Of a stretch of 64,000 nt of DNA, positions 47,073 through 55,657 are shown in pieces. Source of the stretch: Micromonospora sp. RHAY321. Lineage in GTDB: Bacteria > Actinomycetota > Actinomycetes > Mycobacteriales > Micromonosporaceae. Position 1 is the stretch's first letter, and every line of letters begins with the position of its first letter. The DNA lies in contig NZ_JAMHIW010000013.1 of the NCBI RefSeq assembly GCF_023896955.1, forward strand, positions 62,001-126,000. Reading direction: 5' to 3'. The position numbers were made by a program, and so were the translations under genes. Under the pieces are notes generated by a model, which saw only the letters and a program-made list of their open reading frames with translations, was not told the origin of the DNA and did no database searches.

Positions 47073-47630
47073 ATGAACACGATCATCCGTAAGAGCATGC
47101 TGTCCGTTGCTGGTCTCGCGTTCGCCGGTGGTGTGTTCGCCGGCCCGATCGCCGCCCACGCCGCCACCCCGGTCGATGCGAAGCCGGTTGCGGTTGCGGT
47201 GCAGACCGTCAAGCCGCAGGGCGAGCAGTCCCGGATCACCCTGAACGATGAGCAGGTGGCGAACGTGAAGGCGATCATCGCTGCGACGAAGAAGGCGGGT
47301 CTGCCGGAGCGGGCCGCGGTCATCTCGATCGCGACGAGCCTGCAGGAGTCGAAGCTGGAGAACCTGGGCCACCTCGGCGATATGAACGATCACGACTCGC
47401 TGGGCCTGTTCCAGCAGCGGCCGAGTTCGGGTTGGGGTACCCCGGAGCAGATCACCGATCCGGCCTACTCGACGACGGCGTTCCTGAAGGGTTTGAAGCA
47501 GGTCGACGGGTGGCAGGACATGCCACTGACCGACGCCGCGCAGACCGTGCAGGTATCGGCGTACCCGGACGCCTACGCCCAGTGGGAGCAGCAGGCCACC
47601 GACCTGGTCACCCAGCACTGGAACAGCTGA
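47073..47630 (+). CDS. Secreted lysozyme/transglycosylase-like protein
   Basis: 185-residue exported protein. A signal peptide (MNTIIRKSMLSVAGLAFAGG onward) ends at AHA near residue 33. The mature part contains AVISIATSLQESKLENLGH, then DSLGLFQQRPSSGWGTPEQI and YPDAYAQWEQQA. This pattern occurs as the lysozyme-like tail of many actinobacterial wall hydrolases, and the Glu in LQESKL is the likely catalytic acid. A wall-degrading or remodelling role is therefore likely but unproven. GAAGGAG lies 9 bp before the ATG. An unusually long non-coding region precedes it and a strong hairpin follows. Confidence 0.8.
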   Translation: MNTIIRKSMLSVAGLAFAGGVFAGPIAAHAATPVDAKPVAVAVQTVKPQGEQSRITLNDEQVANVKAIIAATKKAGLPERAAVISIATSLQESKLENLGHLGDMNDHDSLGLFQQRPSSGWGTPEQITDPAYSTTAFLKGLKQVDGWQDMPLTDAAQTVQVSAYPDAYAQWEQQATDLVTQHWNS

Positions 47631-47648
47631 CCCGATAGAGCAACCCGA

Positions 47649-47685
47649 CCGCTGGCCGGCACCCGACACGGGTGCCGGCCAGCGG
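47649..47685. terminator. Terminator after the secreted protein gene
   Basis: A perfect 16-bp GC stem (47649-47664 with 47670-47685) and a 5-nt GACAC loop, 18 bp past the stop codon and between convergent genes. Confidence 0.85.
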
Positions 47686-47728
47686 CATGTCTGGACCCGG
47701 CGGGAACCGCTCTGACCAGAGTGGTCTG

Positions 47729-48346
47729 TCAGACGCGGAAGCCGGCGGCGCGGGCTGCCTCGCGTTCCCGGCGACGTTCGGAGCGTCGGCGTACGAACCA
47801 GTAGACGAAGGCGACGAGGCCGAGCAGGAAGGCGAGCACCAGCACCGGCAGGATGATCGCCACCAGGGAGACCACCACGCTGGTGGCGTCCTCGGCGGTG
47901 CTGGCCACCGGGGCACCGAACCCGGCGGTGGTGGCGTTGATCACCGGCCGCGCCGCGGACTTGAGCAGGTGTACGCCCAACGCGAGCAGAACGCCGGTGA
48001 CCACCGGCACCCACTGGTGCGACGAGAAGAAGCTCCCCGGGTCGCTGACCGTCACCGTCTCCGACGACGATCCGGCGCCGAAGGCCAGGCCGCCGGCGGT
48101 GGGGCGGACGACGGTCTGCACCACGTCGTTGACGTGGTCGACCACCGGCACCTTGTCGGCCACCATCTCGACGGCGAGCAGGGCGGCCAGGATGACGATG
48201 ACCCAGCCGTTACCGAGCCAGGTCCAACCGCTGGGCAGGTCGATCAGGTCGGTGTAGCGGGCGAGCAGACCGAGGGTGAGCAGGGGTATGTAGGCGTTCA
48301 GCCCCGCCGAGGCGGCGAGGCCGGTGCCGGTGAGGACTTCGAACAC
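47729..48346 (-). CDS. DUF4126 membrane protein
   Basis: 205-residue protein with about four or five hydrophobic segments. The start [20 protein letters not shown], followed by [18 protein letters not shown], is the DUF4126 signature. The C-terminus is strongly basic ([17 protein letters not shown]) and probably cytoplasmic. Function is unknown. It is divergent from nucS with 71 bp between the start codons. Confidence 0.85.
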   Translation of the reverse strand: MFEVLTGTGLAASAGLNAYIPLLTLGLLARYTDLIDLPSGWTWLGNGWVIVILAALLAVEMVADKVPVVDHVNDVVQTVVRPTAGGLAFGAGSSSETVTVSDPGSFFSSHQWVPVVTGVLLALGVHLLKSAARPVINATTAGFGAPVASTAEDATSVVVSLVAIILPVLVLAFLLGLVAFVYWFVRRRSERRREREAARAAGFRV

Positions 48347-48417
48347 GGTCTCAGCATCGCACCGACGCGCCAGTGCCGCTCGCTGGCGACCGGTGGGTGC
48401 TCGGCTACCCTCGTCGG

Positions 48418-49077
48418 GTGCGGTTGGTCATTGCGAAGTGCTCGGTGGACTACGTCGGACGGCTCTCGGCTCACCTGCCGCTGGCCACCCGGTTGCTGAT
48501 GGTGAAGGCGGACGGGTCGGTGTCCATCCATGCCGACGACCGGGCGTACAAGCCGTTGAACTGGATGAGCCCCCCGTGTCGGCTGGAGGAGGCCCCCGGC
48601 GTGTGGCGGGTGGTCAACAAGGCCGGCGAGGAGCTGCGGATCACCCTGGAGGAGATCTTCCAGGACACCTCGTACGAGCTGGGGGTGGATCCCGGCCTGC
48701 GCAAGGATGGGGTGGAGGCGCACCTGCAGGAGTTGCTGGCGGCCAACCCGGGCGCGTTGGGTGAGGGGTACACGCTGGTCCGCCGCGAGTACATGACGGC
48801 GATCGGCCCGGTCGACCTGCTCTGCCGCGACGCCAACCAGGGCGCTGTCGCCGTCGAGGTCAAGCGGCGCGGTGAGATCGACGGGGTGGAGCAGCTCACC
48901 CGTTATCTCGAGTTGATGAACCGGGATCCGCTGCTCAGCCCGGTGGCCGGGGTGTTCGCCGCGCAGGAGATCAAGCCGCAGGCCCGGGTGTTGGCCGCCG
49001 ACCGGGGCATCCGGTGCGTGGTCGTCGACTACGACAAGCTGCGCGGCATCGAGAAGGACGAGCTGACCCTCTTCTGA
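48418..49077 (+). CDS. nucS: Mismatch-specific endonuclease NucS (EndoMS)
   Basis: 219-residue nuclease of the non-canonical mismatch repair found in actinobacteria lacking MutS/MutL. The N-terminal DNA-binding/dimerisation domain is followed by a RecB-like nuclease domain with D133 (GPVDLLC) and E147-x-K149 (VEVKRR), then [15 protein letters not shown]. The C-terminus DELTLF resembles a beta-clamp-binding motif, as described for actinobacterial NucS. I chose the GTG at 48418 ([16 protein letters not shown]). TACCCT at 48406-48411 is a likely -10, giving a leaderless mRNA. Upstream in-frame ATG 48373 would fall inside the promoter. Confidence 0.95.
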   Translation: MRLVIAKCSVDYVGRLSAHLPLATRLLMVKADGSVSIHADDRAYKPLNWMSPPCRLEEAPGVWRVVNKAGEELRITLEEIFQDTSYELGVDPGLRKDGVEAHLQELLAANPGALGEGYTLVRREYMTAIGPVDLLCRDANQGAVAVEVKRRGEIDGVEQLTRYLELMNRDPLLSPVAGVFAAQEIKPQARVLAADRGIRCVVVDYDKLRGIEKDELTLF

Positions 49078-49080
49078 GCG

Positions 49081-50577
49081 TCACCGCCCGTACATCACCT
49101 TGATGGCCTTCACCAGTCGGGCGACGTCGGTCGGGGTGCGCTCGAAGGTCATCGACGGCAGCAGGGACCGGGCCCGCCGGCGGGTGATCGCCTTGGCGCG
49201 GCCGAACTCGCGCAACCCGTCCTCGCCGTGGATCCGCCCGAAGCCGGAGTCGCCGACCCCGCCGAACGGCAGCGTGGACATCCCGGCGAAGGTCAGCGTG
49301 GAGTTGACCGACGCCATTCCGGAGCGCAGCCGTCGGGCGATGGCCACGGCGCGGCGCCGGCCGAAGACCGAACCGCCGAGGCCGTACGACAGGGCGTTGG
49401 CCCGGGTGACGGCCTCGTCGGCGTCGCGGACCCGGCTGATGGTCAGCGTCGGCCCGAAGGTCTCCTCGCGGACGGCGGCCGACTCCTCCGGTACGTCCAC
49501 GAGCACGGTCGGGTGCACGTACGGCGGCTGCACGGCGTTCGGCCCGCCGAGCACGGCGCGCCCGCCGGAGCTGACCGCGGCCTCGATGTGGCGGCGGATC
49601 ACGTCGACCTGGGCGGGCATGGTGATCGGGCCGATGTCGGCGCCCTCCGGCCCGACGGTCAACCGGGCCGCGCGTGCCACCACCTTGTCGACGAAGGCGT
49701 CGAAGATCGGGTCGACGGCGTACACCCGCTCGATGCCGATGCAGGTCTGACCGGCGTTGGTCATGCCGCCCCAGACGCAGGCCTCGGCGGCGGCGTCCAG
49801 GTCGGCGTCGCTGTCGACGATCATGGCGTCCTTGCCGCCGCCCTCGATGAGCACCGGGGTCAGCGTCTCGGCGCAGGCGGCCATCACCTTCCGGGCGGTC
49901 GCCGTGGAGCCGGTGAACGCCAGCTTGTTCACCCCGGAGCGGCACAGGGCCGCGCCCACGTCACCCAGCCCGTGCACGGCGGTGAACACCGGGTGCTCGG
50001 GGACGACCTCGGCGAAGGTGTCCACCATCCACTGGCCGACGGCGGGCGTGTACTCGCTGGGCTTGAGCACGACGGCGTTGCCGGCGGCGAGGGCGTACGC
50101 GGCGGAGCCGATCGGGGTGAAGACGGGATAGTTCCACGGCCCGATCACGCCGACCACGCCGTACGGCTGGTATTCGAGGTGGCCGGAGAACTCGGCGAGG
50201 ATCAGCCGGGACCGCACCCGGCGTGGGCCGAGCACCCGGCCGGCGTTGCGGGCGGCCCAGTCGATGTGCTCGATCGCGGTGACGATCTCGACGATGGCGT
50301 CGGCGACCGGCTTGCCGCCCTCGACGTGCACCAGCTCGGCGAGCTGCTCGATCCGCTTGGCGAGCAGGGCGCGCCAGCGCAGGAGCCGTTGGCGACGACC
50401 GGCGAAGCCGAGACCGGCCCACCACTCGCTGGCGGCGCGGGCGGCCTCGACGGCCTGCCGCACGTCGGCGTCGGTGGCGACGGGGAGGCGACCGGCCTCG
50501 ACGCCGGTGGCCGGGCTGGTGGAGACCAGTTGGCCCGCCTCGATGACCGGGGTTCCCGGGACCTGCACAGCCGTCAT
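49081..50577 (-). CDS. NAD(P)-dependent aldehyde dehydrogenase
   Basis: 498-residue ALDH-superfamily enzyme that oxidises an aldehyde to an acid. The catalytic Cys is C279 in NAGQTCIG, the general base E245 in LIEGGGKDAMIV, and the oxyanion Asn N149 in GPWNYPV; LAFTGSTATARK is the cofactor loop. The EGGGK form differs slightly from the common ELGGK. Among subfamilies it looks nearest to coniferyl- or succinate-semialdehyde-type enzymes, but substrate is open. Stops of this gene and nucS are 3 bp apart. A partial copy of the acyl-CoA motif lies 23-36 bp upstream. Confidence 0.92.
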   Translation of the reverse strand: MTAVQVPGTPVIEAGQLVSTSPATGVEAGRLPVATDADVRQAVEAARAASEWWAGLGFAGRRQRLLRWRALLAKRIEQLAELVHVEGGKPVADAIVEIVTAIEHIDWAARNAGRVLGPRRVRSRLILAEFSGHLEYQPYGVVGVIGPWNYPVFTPIGSAAYALAAGNAVVLKPSEYTPAVGQWMVDTFAEVVPEHPVFTAVHGLGDVGAALCRSGVNKLAFTGSTATARKVMAACAETLTPVLIEGGGKDAMIVDSDADLDAAAEACVWGGMTNAGQTCIGIERVYAVDPIFDAFVDKVVARAARLTVGPEGADIGPITMPAQVDVIRRHIEAAVSSGGRAVLGGPNAVQPPYVHPTVLVDVPEESAAVREETFGPTLTISRVRDADEAVTRANALSYGLGGSVFGRRRAVAIARRLRSGMASVNSTLTFAGMSTLPFGGVGDSGFGRIHGEDGLREFGRAKAITRRRARSLLPSMTFERTPTDVARLVKAIKVMYGR

Positions 50578-50599
50578 GGCGGAAGTCTAGACCCGAGGA

Positions 50600-50613
50600 T
50601 TACTCGCCGGTAG
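50600..50613. promoter_or_regulatory. Weak relative of the acyl-CoA motif upstream of the aldehyde dehydrogenase
   Basis: TTACTCGCCGGTAG matches the ccr site TTACTGAACGGTAG at 11 of 14 positions. It lies 23-36 bp upstream of the GTG. It could be a site for a related regulator. Confidence 0.3.
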
Positions 50614-50665
50614 GGCCGCGATTCGGGCCGGCGCGACGGGAGTCGCTTCGACCGGGCCGCTCGTT

Positions 50666-50691
50666 GATCAGAGCAGGCCAGGCTCTTGATC
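50666..50691. repeat. Imperfect inverted repeat in the aldehyde dehydrogenase-FHA gap
   Basis: GATCAGAGC and GCTCTTGATC face each other with one bulged base. It sits in the 255-bp divergent region, where a TTGACG hexamer near 50766 may belong to the FHA gene promoter. Confidence 0.35.
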
Positions 50692-50832
50692 GCAGACGCT
50701 GTCCGCCCGAATCGTGGATCGGGAGATGGCCGGGAGGTGGCGAGGAGCTGACCGCCGGGCGGTATTGACGATTACCGTCTGATGGCAGGCTGACGCGCGG
50801 AGTGATGGTGTGGGCTGGAGGGCTGACTGTCC

Positions 50833-51249
50833 ATGGAGGAACATCCGGAACTGATGCCGCTGTTGACGGTCGCCGGTGGGCCGATGCGCGGGGCGAGCTT
50901 TCGACTGCGGGTCGAACCGCTGGTGATCGGTCGGGCGCCGAACGGCCATGTCGTCATCAACGACCCGCACCTGAGCCGTCGGCACGCGGAGGTGTGGCTG
51001 GCCGCCGAGGGCGCGTCGCTGCGGGATCTGGGCTCCACCAACGGGACGTGGCTCAACGACCGCCGGATCACCGAGGTGGAACGGCTCTCCGACGGCGACG
51101 TGATCCGGCTCGGCCGCACCGAGCTCCGTCTGTTCGACCCGGGGGTGGCCCACACCGACCCGGTCGGGCTCAGCTTCGGCCCGTCCCGGCGCGACATCCG
51201 GCCGACGCTGCCCCTGCCGCTGGCCACGCCACCGACCGGACGCCGCTGA
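50833..51249 (+). CDS. FHA-domain protein
   Basis: 138-residue protein made almost entirely of one forkhead-associated domain, which binds phosphothreonine peptides. Conserved positions are VIGRAPNGHVVI, SRRHAEVW and STNGTWLND (residues ~30-75). An N-terminal MEEHPELMPLLTVAGGP and a Pro-rich tail (RRDIRPTLPLPLATPP) flank it. The tail threonines could be kinase targets. No Ser/Thr kinase gene is adjacent. GGAGGG lies 10 bp before the ATG. Confidence 0.9.
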   Translation: MEEHPELMPLLTVAGGPMRGASFRLRVEPLVIGRAPNGHVVINDPHLSRRHAEVWLAAEGASLRDLGSTNGTWLNDRRITEVERLSDGDVIRLGRTELRLFDPGVAHTDPVGLSFGPSRRDIRPTLPLPLATPPTGRR

Positions 51250-51358
51250 CGCGCCTGCCGAGGCATGAGCCGAGGGGCGGTCCGGCACATCCGCGCCGGA
51301 CCGGCGATGGCTGCCCGGCACATGGACGGGCGTCGGCGGGCGTGGCACCATCCCGCGC

Positions 51359-52420
51359 ATGGAGACCGAGCAGCGGACCGTGACGGCGAACGGCATCACC
51401 CAGGCGGTACGGGTGGCCGGCCCGCCGGACGGCGTGCCGGTGCTGCTGATCCACGGCAACTGCTCGTCCGCCCTGTTCTGGGAGCCGCTGGTCCGGCGGC
51501 TGCCGCCGACGCTGCGGGTGGTCGCCCCCGACCTGCGCGGCTACGGCGACTCCGAGACCGCCCCGGTGGACGCCACCCGAGGGCTGGGGGACTTCGCCGA
51601 CGACGTGGCGGCCCTGCTGGACGACCCGACGCTCTTCGGCGCCGACGCCCGCCCGGTGGTGGTCGGGCACTCCCTCGGCGGGGGCGTGGCGATGCGCCTG
51701 CTGGTCGACCACCCGCACCGGGTGGGCGCGCTGCTGCTCGCCGCACCCGTCTCGCCGTACGGCTTCGGTGGCACCCGCGACCTGGTCGGCACGCCGACCA
51801 CCCCCGACTTCGCCGGGACCGGCGCCGGCACGGCGAACCCGGACTTCGTCGCCCGGCTGGCCGCCGGTGACCGGAGCGCCGACGCCCCGGCCAGCCCGCG
51901 CGCCGTGCTGCGGGCCACCTATGTGGCCGATCCGGCGTCGCTGGGCGAGGACGAGGAGTTGCTGCTGGACACGCTGCTCTCCACCGCGACCGGGGACGAC
52001 AACTACCCGGGCACGGCGGCGCCGTCGGACAACTGGCCGGGCATGGCGCCGGGGGAGCGCGGGGTGCTCAACGCGCTCGCGCCGTCGTTCTTCCGGCTCG
52101 CCGACGAGCTGGTGGCCGTCGCCGAGAAGCCCCCGGTCACCTGGGTACGCGGCGACGCCGACGTGATCGTCTCGGACACCTCGCTGTTCGACCTGGCGTA
52201 CCTGGGCTCGCTGGGTGTGCTGCCCGGCTGGCCCGGTGAGCAGGCCTGCCCGGCGCAGCCGATGATCGGCCAGACCCGGGCGGTGCTGGAGCGGTACGCG
52301 GCGGCCGGCGGTGCGTACCACGAGGTGGTGCTGCCGGGGTGTGGGCACAGCCCGCACCTGGAGCGCCCGGCGGCGTTCGTCTCGGAGCTGCTGGCGCTGA
52401 CCGCCGTCCCGGCCGGCTGA
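51359..52420 (+). CDS. Alpha/beta hydrolase
   Basis: 353-residue serine hydrolase. The nucleophile elbow is GHSLG with S105, the oxyanion region IHGNCSS is at ~31-37, and the catalytic His is probably in LPGCGHSPHLERP near the C-terminus. Large cap-domain segments lie between residues ~140 and 270. Substrate is unknown; family members include esterases, lactonases and epoxide hydrolases. It precedes the tandem dehydrogenase gene by 132 bp in the same direction. Confidence 0.85.
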   Translation: METEQRTVTANGITQAVRVAGPPDGVPVLLIHGNCSSALFWEPLVRRLPPTLRVVAPDLRGYGDSETAPVDATRGLGDFADDVAALLDDPTLFGADARPVVVGHSLGGGVAMRLLVDHPHRVGALLLAAPVSPYGFGGTRDLVGTPTTPDFAGTGAGTANPDFVARLAAGDRSADAPASPRAVLRATYVADPASLGEDEELLLDTLLSTATGDDNYPGTAAPSDNWPGMAPGERGVLNALAPSFFRLADELVAVAEKPPVTWVRGDADVIVSDTSLFDLAYLGSLGVLPGWPGEQACPAQPMIGQTRAVLERYAAAGGAYHEVVLPGCGHSPHLERPAAFVSELLALTAVPAG

Positions 52421-52506
52421 GCGCTGGCGGACGGCGGCGTCGTGGGTGAAATATGCCACGGCGTCTCGACAACCCAGCGTCACGTGGCAGACTCGCGCGC
52501 ATAACC

Positions 52507-52522
52507 TTAGCGGCCGTTCAGT
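52507..52522 (+). promoter_or_regulatory. Shared acyl-CoA regulon motif upstream of the tandem dehydrogenase gene
   Basis: TTAGCGGCCGTTCAGT lies 31-46 bp upstream of the GTG, the same strand and nearly the same distance as in ccr (29-44 bp). It differs from the ccr copy only at positions 6 and 7. Confidence 0.6.
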
Positions 52523-52552
52523 GGTCGTGCGGACTGTCTGGGGAGGCCGGTC

Positions 52553-54343
52553 GTGGCGCGCGAGTTCAGCACCGTTGGCGTGGTGGGGCTGGGCACCATG
52601 GGTGCCGGCATCGTCGAGGTCTTCGCCCGCAACGGCATCGACGTGGTGGCGGTCGAGATCTCCGAGCCGGCGCTGGAGCGCGGCCGGGCCACCCTCACCG
52701 GCTCCACCGACCGGGCGGTGGCCAAGGGCAAGCTCGCCGCGGCGGACCGCGACGCCCTGCACGAGCGGGTGCACTTCGCGGTCGGCCTGGACGCGCTGCA
52801 CTCCGTCGACCTGGTCATCGAGGCGGTGCCCGAGCACCTGGACCTCAAGCAGCGGATCTTCGCGGAGCTGGACCGGGTCTGCCGGCCGGAGACCATCCTG
52901 GCCACCAACACCTCGTCGCTGAGCGTCACCGAGATCTCGGTGGCCACCACCCGGCCCAACCAGGTCATCGGCATCCACTTCTTCAACCCGGCGCCGGTGA
53001 TGAAGCTGGTCGAGGTGGTGCGCACCGTGGTGACCTCGCCCGAGGTGGTCGCCGACGTCGAGGCCCTCTGCGCCCGGCTCGGCAAGGTCGACGTCACCAT
53101 CAACGACCGGGCGGGTTTCATCGCCAACGCGCTGCTCTTCGGCTACCTCAACCACGCGGTCGGGATGTTCGAGGCGCACTACGCGACCCGCGAGGACATC
53201 GACGCCGCCATGAAGCTCGGGTGCGGCCTGCCGATGGGTCCGCTGGCGCTGATGGACCTGATCGGCCTGGACACCGCGTACGAGATCCTGGACACCATGT
53301 ACCGGCGCGGCGGGCGGGACCGCCGGCACGCCCCGGTGCCGCTGCTCAAGCAGATGGTCACGGCGGGGCTGCTCGGCCGGAAGTCCGGTCGGGGCTTCTA
53401 CACCTACGAGCGGCCCGGCTCGCCGGTGGTCGTACCGGACGAGGCGACGCCGCTGGCCACGGAGGCCGCGCTCGCCGACGGCGCGCGGGCCATCACCAAG
53501 GTCGGCGTGGTGGGCTCCGGGACGATGGCCACCGGGATCATCGAGGTCTTCGCGAAGGCCGGCTACGAGGTCGTCTCGGTGACCCGGGGGGCGGAGAAGT
53601 CCGCGAAGGTCTGCGAGGCGGTGAAGACGTCGCTGAACAAGGGCGTCGTACGCGGCAAGCTCGCCGAGGCCGACCGGGACGCCGCGCTGGGCCGGATCAG
53701 CTGGTCGGCCACGCTCGACCACCTCGCCGACGTCGACCTCGTGGTCGAGGCGGTGGTCGAGGAGCTGAGCGTGAAGAAGGCGCTCTTCGCCAGCCTCGAC
53801 GAGATCTGCAAGCCCGGCGTCGTGCTGGCCACCACCACCTCGTCCCTGCCGGTCATCGACGTGGCGATGGCCACCCACCGGCCGGCCGACGTGGTGGGGC
53901 TGCACTTCTTCAACCCGGCGCCGGTCATGCCGCTGGTCGAGGTGGTCCGCACCATCCGCACCTCCCCGGAGACCACCGCCACCGCCCGGGCGGTCTGCGC
54001 CGCGCTGGGCAAGACCGGCGTGGTCTGCGGCGACCGGTCCGGGTTCATCGTCAACGCGCTGCTCTTCCCGTACCTCAACGACGCGGTGAAGATGCTGGAG
54101 GCCAGCTACTCCACGGCCGACGACATCGACCACGCCATGAAGCTGGGCTGCGGCTACCCGATGGGCCCGTTCGAGCTGCTCGACGTGGTCGGGCTGGACG
54201 TCTCACTGGCCATCCAGCGGGAGCTGTACCTGGAGCTGCGCGAGCCGGGCTTCGCCCCCGCGCCGCTGCTGGAGCACCTGGTCACCGCCGGCTACCTGGG
54301 CCGCAAGACCCGCCGGGGCTTCCGCGACCACTCGCACCGCTAG
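52553..54343 (+). CDS. Tandem-duplicated 3-hydroxyacyl-CoA dehydrogenase
   Basis: 596-residue protein made of two complete 3-hydroxyacyl-CoA dehydrogenase units. Unit 1 (~1-290) starts VGVVGLGTMGAGIVEVFARN and ends GRKSGRGFYTYE. Unit 2 (~310-596) starts VGVVGSGTMATGIIEVFAKA and ends GRKTRRGFRDH. Both keep the HFFNPAPVM catalytic-His block, NTSSLSV or TTSSLPV, and the FIxNALLF C-terminal domain. It starts at a GTG preceded by GGGAGGC. Probable role is beta-oxidation or hydroxybutyryl-CoA turnover. Unit 2 is slightly more divergent in the Rossmann and Asn positions (TTTS for TNTS), so the halves may differ in activity. Confidence 0.92.
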   Translation: MAREFSTVGVVGLGTMGAGIVEVFARNGIDVVAVEISEPALERGRATLTGSTDRAVAKGKLAAADRDALHERVHFAVGLDALHSVDLVIEAVPEHLDLKQRIFAELDRVCRPETILATNTSSLSVTEISVATTRPNQVIGIHFFNPAPVMKLVEVVRTVVTSPEVVADVEALCARLGKVDVTINDRAGFIANALLFGYLNHAVGMFEAHYATREDIDAAMKLGCGLPMGPLALMDLIGLDTAYEILDTMYRRGGRDRRHAPVPLLKQMVTAGLLGRKSGRGFYTYERPGSPVVVPDEATPLATEAALADGARAITKVGVVGSGTMATGIIEVFAKAGYEVVSVTRGAEKSAKVCEAVKTSLNKGVVRGKLAEADRDAALGRISWSATLDHLADVDLVVEAVVEELSVKKALFASLDEICKPGVVLATTTSSLPVIDVAMATHRPADVVGLHFFNPAPVMPLVEVVRTIRTSPETTATARAVCAALGKTGVVCGDRSGFIVNALLFPYLNDAVKMLEASYSTADDIDHAMKLGCGYPMGPFELLDVVGLDVSLAIQRELYLELREPGFAPAPLLEHLVTAGYLGRKTRRGFRDHSHR

Positions 54344-54425
54344 GCGGGGCCGAGCACCTGGACCAGCCCGCGACCTGGTGACCGCCCCGGGTCGTCCTGC
54401 CCGGCGGACCGTACGCTTGGTGACT

Positions 54426-54749
54426 GTGAGCCCCCGTCGCAACCGCCCTCGCCGGGACGAGAACGCCAACCTGGACGACGACCGGGTCCGGCAGGGTGTC
54501 GCCTCCGTGCAGCAGTGGACCGACGGCGCCTGGCAGGTACGCGGGATCGGCGCGGGCGCGTCGGTCAAGACGTACCGCTGTCCCGGCTGTGACCAGGAGA
54601 TCCGGCCCGGGGTGGCGCACCTGGTGGCCTGGCCGGCCGACGGCCTGGGTGACCTGACGGACCGGCGGCACTGGCACAGCGGCTGCTGGCGTGCCCGGGA
54701 CCGGCGCGGCCCGGCGGTGCAGCGCGGCCGGGGCACTCCGCGCTACTGA
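54426..54749 (+). CDS. Small zinc-finger-like conserved protein
   Basis: 107-residue basic protein (MSPRRNRPRRDENANLDDDR) with CPGCDQEIRPGVAHLVAW followed by RRHWHSGCW, a Cys2/His/Cys arrangement that could bind zinc. I recall similar proteins annotated only as ATP/GTP-binding or hypothetical in actinobacteria. No nucleotide-binding loop is visible. The GTG at 54426 is chosen; TACGCT about 9 bp upstream suggests a leaderless transcript. It sits between the tandem dehydrogenase and a hydrolase gene. Function unknown. Confidence 0.75.
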   Translation: MSPRRNRPRRDENANLDDDRVRQGVASVQQWTDGAWQVRGIGAGASVKTYRCPGCDQEIRPGVAHLVAWPADGLGDLTDRRHWHSGCWRARDRRGPAVQRGRGTPRY

Positions 54750-54835
54750 AGCGACGCCGCGCTACTGAAGCGACCTGGATCACCCTGTTCGTGCCTGGGC
54801 GGGCGGCGGCGGCGAGTTCGCGACAGACTTGACCG

Positions 54836-55645
54836 GTGAGCACACCGATCCGCGCGTCGTCGATCCTGCCCGGCCGCCGGGAGGACATCGAGCTGCACAC
54901 CGCCGACGGTCTGCGGCTGGTCGGTGAGTTGGCCCTGCCGGCCGACCGGCCGCCGGTCGCCACCCTGGTCTGCCTGCACCCGCTGCCCACCCACGGCGGG
55001 ATGATGGACAGCCACGTGTTCCGCAAGGCGGCCTGGCGGCTGCCCGCCCTGGCCGACCTGGCGGTGCTCCGGTTCAACACCCGGGGGACCAGCAGCCTGC
55101 GCGGCACCAGCGAGGGCGCCTTCGACGGCGCCGTCGGCGAGCGCTACGACGTGGCCGCCGCCATCGAGTACGCGGAGTTCGCCGAGCTGCCCAACATCTG
55201 GCTCGTCGGCTGGTCGTTCGGCACCGACCTGGCGCTCAAGTACGGCTGCGACCCGGCGGTCGCCGGGGCGATCCTGCTCTCCCCGCCGCTGCGCTTCTCG
55301 ACACCCGACGACCTGGCCACCTGGGCCGGTTCCGGTCGGCCGCTGGTGGCCCTGGTGCCCGAGTTCGACGACTACCTGCGCCCGGCCGAGGCCGGGGAGC
55401 GGTTCGCCGCCGTGCCGCAGGCCGAGGTGGTCGGGGTGCCGGGCGCCAAGCACCTGTGGGTCGGCGACGCGGAGACGGTGCTCGACGAGATCGTCCGCCG
55501 GGTCAACCCGGAGGTCACGGTGCCCCTGCCGACGACCTGGGACGGCCCGATGGAGGCCGGGGACGTCAGCGCGTACGCCGACCGGACCGTGGCGTCGTTC
55601 GCCGACACCCCCGTCCCCGGTCCGCTCGCCAATCAGGCCGACTGA
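54836..55645 (+). CDS. Alpha/beta hydrolase (dienelactone-hydrolase-like)
   Basis: 269-residue cytoplasmic hydrolase. The nucleophile is S127 in GWSFGT, CLHPLPTHGGMMDSH forms the oxyanion region, and the catalytic His is probably in GAKHLWVG. The layout resembles the short-chain CocE/dienelactone-type hydrolases that lack a lid. It starts at a GTG; no Shine-Dalgarno is evident. Substrate unknown. Confidence 0.82.
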   Translation: MSTPIRASSILPGRREDIELHTADGLRLVGELALPADRPPVATLVCLHPLPTHGGMMDSHVFRKAAWRLPALADLAVLRFNTRGTSSLRGTSEGAFDGAVGERYDVAAAIEYAEFAELPNIWLVGWSFGTDLALKYGCDPAVAGAILLSPPLRFSTPDDLATWAGSGRPLVALVPEFDDYLRPAEAGERFAAVPQAEVVGVPGAKHLWVGDAETVLDEIVRRVNPEVTVPLPTTWDGPMEAGDVSAYADRTVASFADTPVPGPLANQAD

Positions 55646-55657
55646 CCCGAGGCCCGG

